Below, in pieces: positions 1 through 4,981 of a stretch of 5,474 nt of DNA. Source of the stretch: JARROD01 sp037384225 (GTDB lineage: Bacteria > Pseudomonadota > Gammaproteobacteria > Pseudomonadales > Cellvibrionaceae); the NCBI GenBank assembly GCA_037384225.1, contig JARROD010000406.1, positions 1 through 5,474 on the forward strand. Direction: 5' to 3'. The translations under genes and the position numbers were made by a program. The notes below the pieces were generated by a model. It saw nothing but the letters and a program-made list of their open reading frames with translations. It searched no databases and was not told the origin of the DNA. Each line of letters starts with the position of its first letter. The stretch's first letter is position 1.

Positions 1-137
1 AACGTTGCATAAGGCACTTGCGTGATGAAAATTTTGCTCGACGCGAAAGCGAGTACAACCGAAGAACCGGATGCGGGAAAACCGCACGTCCGGGACTGGG
101 TGGGGGGCGCTGAGTAACCAGCGTTCCTACCACGAGA
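1..137 (+). mobile_element. Group II intron 3' end (domains V and VI)
   Basis: Two consecutive hairpins fit the 3' end of a bacterial group II intron. The domain V-like hairpin (64-97) pairs 67-71 with 89-93 and 72-76 with 82-86 around a GAAAA loop, with a two-base bulge (C87 G88), the classic domain V shape. The domain VI-like hairpin (102-131) pairs 108-112 with 119-123 around AGTAAC, continues through 104-107/124-127, bulges T128 A129, and closes 102-103/130-131; A129 is the candidate branch-point adenosine. The 3' splice site should lie a few bases later, near 133-138. The position expected to be G in the invariant AGC triad reads A (A65 A66 C67), and the lower stem is poorly paired, so activity is doubtful. 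The reverse transcriptase gene, if any, is upstream of the window. The overlapping small ATG frame at 25-117 is explained by the RNA structure and is not called. Confidence 0.72.
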
Positions 138-169
138 GGCAAATCTAGAAATTACGAGAGATATAGAAT

Positions 170-754
170 ATGGAGATAGTACAAAAAAAGAAGTCCAATA
201 AGCATACGTTCACTTTTAATGACGATCATTTCAACTTTGCGTATGAAGATAAGTCTGGATCTGGTGATACAGATGTGAGCTATGCCGACTTCCCTCGCAA
301 ATCATCTATCCAAATTGAACAAAATGAATGGCTTCGAAATGTTGGCTATCTTTGGTGTGCTCTAGGCGCCTTTCAGCTTGGATATGCTATCTATTCTGAA
401 GCGTCTATTTCAGGAAAAGGTTTTTGGATCGTGGTTGGTCTCATCTGTGTGGCTTGGGCTCACTTTTCAAAAGTTAAGTACTCTGTCTTCAAAGCTGAGC
501 GAGGCAATGTATTTGTCATTCATGATAAAAACCATGACAAAATTATCAATGAAATCAATATGCGCAGAAAATCTCAGCTTTTGAATTGGTATGGAGAAGT
601 TAATCCAGAAAACGAACTGGAACAGGAGATTGGTAAGTTTAAGTGGTTGGCAGAGCAAGAAGTTATTTCTAAGGGCGAATCCGAGAAAAAAATTGCTCAA
701 GCAGAACTACTAAATAAAGAAAACCATGAACTTCCCGGCAAGCAACTAAATTAA
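170..754 (+). CDS. Cassette 1: hypothetical two-helix membrane protein
   Basis: A 194-residue protein of unknown function. The N-terminal ~50 residues are polar with alternating beta-like stretches. Two hydrophobic segments follow at about 56-77 and 84-100, joined by a short polar loop. A basic, probably cytoplasmic C-terminal half (about 101-194) contains the stretch VFVIHDKNHDKIINEI (about 114-129), then QLLNWYG (136-142) and a charged, helical tail with EIGKFKWLAEQEVIS (153-167). This layout, an N-terminal beta domain, a helical hairpin and a second soluble half, resembles bacterial membrane proteins of the PH-like type, but I cannot name the family with confidence. The ATG is preceded by a weak GAGAG at 154-158. 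The stop lies just before the attC1 R'' box, as expected for a cassette gene. It is the first gene after the group II intron end. Confidence 0.82.
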   Translation: MEIVQKKKSNKHTFTFNDDHFNFAYEDKSGSGDTDVSYADFPRKSSIQIEQNEWLRNVGYLWCALGAFQLGYAIYSEASISGKGFWIVVGLICVAWAHFSKVKYSVFKAERGNVFVIHDKNHDKIINEINMRRKSQLLNWYGEVNPENELEQEIGKFKWLAEQEVISKGESEKKIAQAELLNKENHELPGKQLN

Positions 755-756
755 AT

Positions 757-825
757 GCCCAACAAAACCATCAATTTGACTGCCTTACGCTGTGCTCCAT
801 TCAGCAAATTATGGTGGCGTTAAGT
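757..825 (+). other. attC: attC1 recombination site
   Basis: 69-bp attC. R'' is GCCCAAC (757-763) and R' is GTTAAGT (819-825). The arms pair very well: 761-782 against the complement of 801-821 matches apart from the usual central triplet mismatch after AAC. Two unpaired bases (a C after ACCAT, an A after TTTG) on one arm are the extrahelical bases that direct integrase to the bottom strand. The unpaired terminal loop lies roughly at 783-801. It ends cassette 1. Confidence 0.9.
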
Positions 826-850
826 CTTCAGAATAGGAATTACGTACCAG

Positions 851-1402
851 ATGGAAAGTATCAAAATATTGGCATTGTCTGGGAGTTTGCGGGCAGCCTC
901 TTACAACACGGCTGCTATTGAAGCAATGAAAATATTAGCTCCGAAAAATATCGAGATTACGATGTGCTCAATTGGTGATTTGCCGCTTTTCAATCCTGAC
1001 CGTGAAGGAGAACGCATCCCATCCCTAGATAAATTGGTTCAGGCTTTGAAGGATTCAGACGGACTAATAATCGCTAGTCCCGAATATGCTCATGGGATAA
1101 GCGGTCCTATGAAAAATGCTCTCGATTGGCTGGTAAGTGGAATTGAATTTCCTTACAAACTAATCATGCTAATAAATACATCACCAAGGGCATCTCATGC
1201 GCAGGAATCTCTCAGAGAAGTCCTGAAAACAATGTCGGGTATTGTCGTTGAGTCAGCAAGCCTATCAATACCTCTACTAAGTAGCGACTTAGATGTAAGC
1301 GGTATTGTTGGTAATGTCGAAATTTCAAATACCTTAATGACGGGTCTCAATAAGTTCAGTGCCGAAATTGAGGCCCAAAAACTTAACAAACGCGTCAATT
1401 AA
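851..1402 (+). CDS. Cassette 2: NAD(P)H-dependent FMN reductase
   Basis: A 183-residue flavodoxin-fold oxidoreductase of the NADPH-dependent FMN reductase family (ChrR/YieF-like), which uses NAD(P)H to reduce FMN, quinones or other acceptors in the cytoplasm. Visible signatures: strand 1 followed by the FMN phosphate loop GSLRAASYN (11-19), LPLFNPD (44-50), and the flavin-contacting SPEYAHGISGPMKNALDWL (76-94), close to the family form SPEYxxxxxGxxKNAxDW. Length matches the family. The ATG at 851 follows AGGAA at 835-839 with a longish spacer. The stop TAA (1400-1402) lies inside attC2, so the last residues (about LNKRVN) are encoded by the recombination site. Nothing links it functionally to its neighbours; it is an independent cassette. 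The specific acceptor cannot be told from the sequence. Confidence 0.93.
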   Translation: MESIKILALSGSLRAASYNTAAIEAMKILAPKNIEITMCSIGDLPLFNPDREGERIPSLDKLVQALKDSDGLIIASPEYAHGISGPMKNALDWLVSGIEFPYKLIMLINTSPRASHAQESLREVLKTMSGIVVESASLSIPLLSSDLDVSGIVGNVEISNTLMTGLNKFSAEIEAQKLNKRVN

Positions 1403-1441
1403 GACGCTCGCAAGCTCGCGCCTATTACGCGGGCGTTAGGC
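1381..1441 (+). other. attC: attC2 recombination site
   Basis: 61-bp attC, the shortest here. R'' is ACTTAAC (1381-1387), the exact reverse complement of the cassette 2 start box GTTAAGT at 819-825. R' is GTTAGGC (1435-1441). The arms pair as AAC-nnn-CGCG-T-AAT with extrahelical bases, and a small GCT/AGC hairpin sits in the loop. The site overlaps the last codons and stop of the FMN reductase gene. Confidence 0.9.
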
Positions 1442-1457
1442 TACGTATACCAAAATT

Positions 1458-1463
1458 AGGAGG
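1458..1463 (+). promoter_or_regulatory. Ribosome binding site that sets the cassette 3 start
   Basis: AGGAGG, a near-perfect Shine-Dalgarno sequence. It lies 4 bases before ATG 1468 and only 1 base before the in-frame TTG at 1465, so ATG 1468 is the better start. Confidence 0.7.
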
Positions 1464-1467
1464 ATTG

Positions 1468-2010
1468 ATGTTACATAAGTTGCACAGGATGTCGGCGCTA
1501 CTAATTGGTACATTCATATTATTTCACTTGATAAACCACTTGTTTATATTAGGTGGTATACAGCAGCATATTGACCTGATGGAATCATTCAGAGTCGTTT
1601 ATAGAAATATTATAATAGAGAGCATATTGTTTGTATGTGTAATATTTCAGGTAAGTAGTGGTGTCCATTTTGTTTGGAAGCGGCTAAATCATATTGGAGC
1701 TGTATTATTTGGTAGAGTGTCAGCAGGCTTAGATACAAATATCTATTATGGTATTGCTGGTTTCCATATCAGTCCTTTTCAATTATATTTTTTGCCATAT
1801 TATTTCTTGGCTGTTGTAGCCATATTTGTTCATCTGGCATCAGCCTTTAACTGGTTGACTCGGAATAAAATAACTGAAATATTGCGAGTAAGGATTGCCT
1901 ATTCAGTTATTATAATTGGTATTACGGTTTCAGTTACATTGATGCTTGGGTTTAGTGGTGTATTTAGTGAAATCAAAATTCCACCAGAATATAGTGCCAT
2001 TTATGAGTGA
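1468..2010 (+). CDS. Cassette 3: SdhC/FrdC-like four-helix membrane protein
   Basis: A 180-residue integral membrane protein; an in-frame TTG at 1465 would add one residue. Four hydrophobic helices lie at about 9-30, 47-70, 104-127 and 142-165. The opening LHRMSALLIGTFILFHLINHL puts H20 and H24 in helix 1, and further histidines lie near helix 2 (H67) and in helix 3 (H122). Helix count, length and intramembrane histidines recall the heme- and quinone-binding membrane anchors of succinate dehydrogenase/fumarate reductase. No catalytic subunits are nearby, so this would be an orphan; assignment to that superfamily is inference and its partner is unknown. It fills cassette 3 alone, ending four bases before attC3. 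Composition is noticeably AT-rich compared with cassette 4. Confidence 0.8.
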   Translation: MLHKLHRMSALLIGTFILFHLINHLFILGGIQQHIDLMESFRVVYRNIIIESILFVCVIFQVSSGVHFVWKRLNHIGAVLFGRVSAGLDTNIYYGIAGFHISPFQLYFLPYYFLAVVAIFVHLASAFNWLTRNKITEILRVRIAYSVIIIGITVSVTLMLGFSGVFSEIKIPPEYSAIYE

Positions 2011-2013
2011 AAA

Positions 2014-2117
2014 TCCTAACAAGTGCATCTTGCCGGACTTAGGTAAACTGCCACCTTTTTTGCAAAGACAATAAAAAAGCCGCCAGTTCACCCAAGCCGC
2101 AAATGCGGGCGTTATGG
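2014..2117 (+). other. attC: attC3 recombination site
   Basis: 104-bp attC, the longest here. R'' is TCCTAAC (2014-2020); R' is GTTATGG (2111-2117). R'' pairs with the cassette 3 start box GTTAGGC at six of seven positions. The arms make a long imperfect stem: AAC-nnn-nGCAT-(C)-TTGC continues into a second paired block in which about 2031-2050 matches the complement of about 2080-2097 with few mismatches. R' contains an ATG that opens a frame in cassette 4. Confidence 0.88.
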
Positions 2118-2466
2118 TGCTCTGCTCAAAGCTCAATTTGAGTCAGTGCAAAACTGGAATCACGTCGCCAGTATCCCTGGCTGTGCCAATCATCAGCCAC
2201 AGTTTTTTTATTACCGGCTTGCTATTGTGGCTCCATCCGAAAGTCAGCCGCAAACGGAGGTTGCCTGCCTTCGTCGGGTGCCACTAGACAGCGCGGATGT
2301 TCTTGGTATCATCGACATCTATTGAGAAACAAACGGCGGTGGTAATTTCCTGGTACTTTGTAGCAAGTCCGAGGTATCGCAGCCATAACCAGCCGCGCCA
2401 CCGGACAGCCATAAGCGTCGGCCTAAAAAGCAGGCCGCCACTTATGGCCGCCAATGCGCTCAGGCG
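2112..2466 (+). other. Cassette 4, no convincing gene
   Basis: Its ends are certain: start box GTTATGG and own R'' CCATAAC are exact complements. The ~265 bases between attC3 and attC4 carry no clear gene on either strand. One + frame runs from ATG 2114 inside attC3 to the TAA at 2477-2479 beyond attC4, broken only by TAG at 2285-2287 with an ATG nine bases after that stop (2297). A small inverted repeat TGGCTG/CAGCCA spans about 2177-2198. It may be a decayed gene, two tiny ORFs, or a non-coding or regulatory cassette; such gene-less cassettes are common in chromosomal integrons. Confidence 0.75.
2114..2287 (+). CDS. Cassette 4: possible small ORF starting in attC3
   Basis: A 57-codon frame whose ATG is part of the attC3 R' box. 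The peptide has one hydrophobic stretch (about SLAVPIISHSFFITGLLLWL, residues 21-40) followed by a basic segment (KVSRKRRL), as in a small single-pass membrane peptide. No ribosome binding site precedes it other than attC sequence, and the frame stops at an amber after which the same frame stays open for another 60 codons from ATG 2297. I do not recognise the product. It may be a fragment of a longer broken frame or not translated at all. Confidence 0.3.
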   Translation: MVLCSKLNLSQCKTGITSPVSLAVPIISHSFFITGLLLWLHPKVSRKRRLPAFVGCH

Positions 2467-2472
2467 TTTTAG
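2383..2472 (+). other. attC: attC4 recombination site
   Basis: 90-bp attC. R'' is CCATAAC (2383-2389), the exact complement of the cassette 4 start box at 2111-2117. R' is GTTTTAG (2466-2472), which departs from GTTRRRY in the middle. The strongest pairing is the inner stem: GCCATAAG (2409-2416) with CTTATGGC (2441-2448), continuing with CGGCC (2419-2423) against GGCCG (2433-2437), around a short A-rich loop. The outer stem has several mismatches. Confidence 0.85.
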
Positions 2473-2477
2473 CTTTT

Positions 2478-2486
2478 AAGGCGGAG
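2478..2486 (+). promoter_or_regulatory. Ribosome binding site for the TTG start of cassette 5
   Basis: AAGGCGGAG, eight bases before TTG 2495. It is the only good Shine-Dalgarno-like match near the 5' end of this frame, and no in-frame ATG exists close by, so it supports the TTG start. It lies six bases after the attC4 R' box. Confidence 0.6.
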
Positions 2487-2494
2487 TACAATTC

Positions 2495-3130
2495 TTGAAA
2501 CATGGATTGGTAAAGGCTGGGTATTTTTCAGGTTTAATTGTCCCCTTGTGGCTCGGTATTGGAGTTTCAATTGCTGGGTTCTTATACCCAGGATATAGCC
2601 ACATCAATCAAGCTATGAGTGAGCTTGGCGCAGTCGGAGCGCCAACAAATATCATCTCTCCAGTCATCAATAATTACCCACTTGGTTTATTATTTATAGT
2701 GTTTGGTATTTCTATCTGGGCTTCGTTTCCGTTATCCAAACTAGCAAAGTCCTCGGCGTTACTAATTATCCTACATGGTATCGGCAGCATTACAGCCGGA
2801 TATTTTTCTTGCGACGTGGGTTGTAACCCCGAAACACCTTCAAGTTCTCAGGTTTTGCATAATCTATCTAGCTTGGTAATGTTCCTTTCTCTATGCTTGG
2901 CTGGTTTCCTTTGGGTATACCTTAGTTCAAAACTTTTATGCTCAAAGAGTTTTGCTTGGTTCTCCTTAATCTGTACATTAATTGCACTTGCAGTGTTGCC
3001 CGCTATGGCTTCTGCGATAGAATCAGGCTCAGGTTTCGGGCTATACCAGCGCATAAATTATGGTGTTTCAGTTATATGGGTGGCTGGGCTGGCATATGTT
3101 GTCCGCAAGCACGTTGAAAACCAAAGCTAA
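2495..3130 (+). CDS. Cassette 5: DUF998 family membrane protein
   Basis: A 211-residue polytopic inner-membrane protein of the DUF998 family, whose biochemical role is unknown. Around six hydrophobic helices lie at about 10-30, 62-79, 86-104, 122-143, 152-173 and 188-204. The family-like stretch YPGYSHINQAMSELGAVGAP (31-50) follows helix 1, and a conserved-looking FSCDVGCNPETPSSSQVLHNLSS block with two cysteines (C106, C110) follows helix 3. The family length fits and no defect is visible. The start is TTG 2495, chosen because of the AAGGCGGAG ribosome binding site and the absence of a nearby in-frame ATG; another TTG at 2507 is less well placed. The stop overlaps the proposed attC5 R'' box. 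Membrane proteins of unknown function are frequent integron cargo. Confidence 0.88.
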   Translation: MKHGLVKAGYFSGLIVPLWLGIGVSIAGFLYPGYSHINQAMSELGAVGAPTNIISPVINNYPLGLLFIVFGISIWASFPLSKLAKSSALLIILHGIGSITAGYFSCDVGCNPETPSSSQVLHNLSSLVMFLSLCLAGFLWVYLSSKLLCSKSFAWFSLICTLIALAVLPAMASAIESGSGFGLYQRINYGVSVIWVAGLAYVVRKHVENQS

Positions 3131-3214
3131 TAAACTGCTCAAATGCGTTCCAGCCACAAAAAGCGTGGCCTCCACCGGACTCGCTAACGCTCGCCGTTTA
3201 GTGGGGCGTCATGC
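3129..3214 (+). other. attC: attC5, degenerate recombination site
   Basis: A proposed 86-bp site at the position where an attC must lie between cassettes 5 and 6. R'' is best read as AATAAAC (3129-3135); the cassette 5 start box GTTTTAGC predicts GCTAAAAC, and the sequence here is GCTAATAAAC, as if three bases were added. R' is GTCATGC (3208-3214), with C in place of the second T of the conserved GTT. It still resembles the complement of the cassette 6 R'' (GCACAAC) at five of seven positions. The stem is weak compared with the other sites, but the inner GGACTCGCTAACGCTCGCC style is attC-like. Probably poorly active. Confidence 0.55.
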
Positions 3215-3251
3215 AAACTAACCAAGCTATTACCAGTAGGAAGGGAAGAGA

Positions 3252-3329
3252 ATGATTATTAAAGATAAGTAAAAATGTTTAATTGCTGTTTTTTTATTAA
3301 TCGTTGCGCACCAAGCTTCGTGTGGCGAG
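3252..3329 (+). pseudogene. Cassette 6: original start and signal peptide, cut by an ochre stop
   Basis: ATG 3252 follows a strong purine-rich ribosome binding site (AGGAAGGGAAGAG, 3238-3250) and is in the same frame as the hydrolase at 3330. The frame reads M-I-I-K-D-K, then TAA at 3270-3272, then K-C-LIAVFLLIVAHQASC-G-E directly into the hydrolase. A charged start, a hydrophobic core and a small-residue end make a typical Sec signal peptide, so this is the ancestral N-terminus with one nonsense codon at position 7. A single T-to-A change in TTA would produce it. Confidence 0.75.
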
Positions 3330-4460
3330 GTGTTTCCAAGACAAATATATGTCTGCCCTCCATGCTACCATGTTGAAGATGTATTTAACACGAAGTCTTA
3401 TCACGAGGATGGGCAATGTCCCGTTTGCGGAATGAATCTTATAGAAGAGCCTTTAGTTAAAAAAGGAGTGATGCCTGATCTTCATGTGGGATCAGGAAAT
3501 TTTCAATTTAATAGTCAGCGTTCAGGTGAGAAGGCACCAATAACGGTTTTTTATCATATGCCCAAAAAATACACACCTGACACTAAGATTTTGTTGGTCG
3601 TGCCAGGCGCGGGTAGAAATGCATGGGATTATCGCGATAGCTGGGTAGATCTGTCCGAAAAATATAATGTGCTAGTTGTTTCACCCTCCTACAGTGAAGA
3701 GGCGTATGACTATGCTGCATACCATCTTGCGGGGATAGTAACCGGAATTGAATTCAAAAATTATACGGTCTCGAAAGTTAATGGTCGGATCAATAAATAT
3801 CACGTAGCAGATAAGGATGTAATAACAGGAGAGGTGACCCCGCCCAATGCTTGGCTTTTTAGAGACTTTGATGATATTTTCAATCAGGTGGTTCATTTAG
3901 CTAACTCAAATAGACAAAACTATGATGTTTTTGGCCATTCTGCGGGCGGTCAAATTCTACATCGCATGGCGATATTCTACACTGAGTCTAAAGCAGATCG
4001 TATAATCGCTTCAAATTCTGGTTCCTATACTCTACCAAGTTTCGAGAGTGAATATCCTTTTGGTGTCAAGGGCACCACACTTCAAAAGAAAAGTTTTACA
4101 AAAGTGTTTTCTCAAAACTTAACTGTATTGGTTGGAGAACAGGATAATGACACAGAGAAAAGGGGTACAATGCTTCATACCTCTTCTTTGGACAGGCAAG
4201 GTTTAGGTCGTTTATCGAGGGGAAAGACCTTTTATAATGAGTCCAGGCGTTCAGCAAATGAATTTGGTAGTGAATTAGAATGGGGGTTCTGCATGGTAGA
4301 GGGTGTCGGGCATGATCACAGAAAAATGGGGCAAGCTGCTGCCAGGCGGCTATATGATGGCCAAAAATGCACAACAAAAATGTCAATATGGCCTCGTTCC
4401 GCTTTGCTTCACTCGGCATATTACATTGGCGTTAGAAGGGAGGAAATATCAAAAGTATGA
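3330..4460 (+). CDS. Cassette 6: alpha/beta hydrolase with N-terminal Cys-rich metal-binding-like module
   Basis: Residues 4-43 hold a CPPC...CPVCGMNL pattern, as in the small heavy-metal-binding domain (YxCPxx...CPxCGMxL) found on secreted or periplasmic proteins. The rest is an alpha/beta hydrolase (serine esterase or depolymerase-like): a strand and oxyanion region LLVVPGAGRNAWDYRDSW (about 89-106), nucleophile elbow GHSAGG (Ser204), acid region GEQDNDTEKRG (Asp272 or Asp274), and catalytic GVGHDH (His328). Substrate unknown. GTG 3330 is only the first possible start after a stop: the frame really begins at ATG 3252 with a signal peptide interrupted by TAA, and GTG 3330 has no well-spaced ribosome binding site. 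As it stands the gene is probably inactive or makes a leaderless protein. The frame has no stop before attC6, runs through the whole site, and ends in cassette 7, giving a non-homologous tail of about 30 residues. Confidence 0.75.
   Translation: MFPRQIYVCPPCYHVEDVFNTKSYHEDGQCPVCGMNLIEEPLVKKGVMPDLHVGSGNFQFNSQRSGEKAPITVFYHMPKKYTPDTKILLVVPGAGRNAWDYRDSWVDLSEKYNVLVVSPSYSEEAYDYAAYHLAGIVTGIEFKNYTVSKVNGRINKYHVADKDVITGEVTPPNAWLFRDFDDIFNQVVHLANSNRQNYDVFGHSAGGQILHRMAIFYTESKADRIIASNSGSYTLPSFESEYPFGVKGTTLQKKSFTKVFSQNLTVLVGEQDNDTEKRGTMLHTSSLDRQGLGRLSRGKTFYNESRRSANEFGSELEWGFCMVEGVGHDHRKMGQAAARRLYDGQKCTTKMSIWPRSALLHSAYYIGVRREEISKV
4369..4437 (+). other. attC: attC6 recombination site
   Basis: 69-bp attC. 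R'' is GCACAAC (4369-4375) and R' is GTTAGAA (4431-4437). The arms pair almost perfectly: AAC-nnn-AATGT-(C)-AATATG-(G)-CC at 4373-4393 against the complement of 4414-4433, with C and G as extrahelical bases. The unpaired loop is about 4394-4413. It has the same size and layout as attC1. The hydrolase frame reads straight through it. Confidence 0.92.
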
Positions 4461-4981
4461 AACAAATACTCGTATATTCAGACAGTCTTACTTGGGGAAT
4501 TATTCCAGATACAAGGAAGCGGTTACCATTTGAAAAACGGTGGCCGGGCGGGCTTGCGCAAGTTATTGAAATGCACTCCCCATTGAAGCTGGTCGTACTA
4601 ATGCTTGGCTCAAACGATTTTCAATGCACACATGACAATAATGCGTGGTTGTCTGCGCAAGGCATGGCCAAATTGATTCAAATAATCAGACAAGCTCCAA
4701 TAGAACCAGGCATGCCTATGCCTGAAATTATGATTGTTGCTCCCCCGCCTATCATTGAGCCCAAAGGGACTATAGCTCGCAAGTTTGAAGGCTCAGAAAA
4801 ACGGTGTGTAGGTTTTTCCGCTGAACTAGAAAGTGTAGCTAAAGCCCACTCTGTACATTATTTCAATGCTGGTTCCGTTACGGAAGCAAGTTTAATCGAC
4901 GGCATCCATTTAGATGAAAACCAACATCTTTTGTTGGGTGAGGCTATAGCAAATGCGGTTTCAAGGAGTATGAGCTTCTAA
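4457..4981 (+). CDS. Cassette 7: SGNH/GDSL hydrolase with missing block II
   Basis: A 174-residue relative of the SGNH/GDSL esterase superfamily. Block I is YSDSLTWG with nucleophile Ser10 (SDS in place of GDS), followed by the subfamily-like RLPFEKRWPG (22-31). Block III is GSND (51-54) within LVVLMLGSNDFQ. Block V is DGIH (Asp148, His151). Between LAQVIE (about 38) and MHSPLKLVV (39 on) the region expected to carry block II (a NGRxT-type loop with the oxyanion glycine) is absent; related proteins are about 35-40 residues longer there. Frame is kept, so this looks like an in-frame internal deletion and activity is doubtful. GGGAGG (4438-4443) precedes ATG 4457 with a long 13-base spacer. The start overlaps the stop of the hydrolase frame as ATGA. 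The stop lies in the R'' box of the next attC. Confidence 0.85.
   Translation: MKQILVYSDSLTWGIIPDTRKRLPFEKRWPGGLAQVIEMHSPLKLVVLMLGSNDFQCTHDNNAWLSAQGMAKLIQIIRQAPIEPGMPMPEIMIVAPPPIIEPKGTIARKFEGSEKRCVGFSAELESVAKAHSVHYFNAGSVTEASLIDGIHLDENQHLLLGEAIANAVSRSMSF

Noticed and set aside
4..10. GTTGCAT as the cassette 1 R' box
   Set aside because: Only four of seven bases match the predicted GTTGGGC, and it lies upstream of the intron domains with no stem on its 5' side in view.
25..117. 30-codon ATG frame at the left end
   Set aside because: It lies across the domain V and VI hairpins of the group II intron, which explain the sequence better.
2297..2479. 60-codon frame in cassette 4
   Set aside because: Half of it is attC4 sequence and it has no clear ribosome binding site. 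It is treated as the second part of the amber-broken frame and not called as a separate gene.
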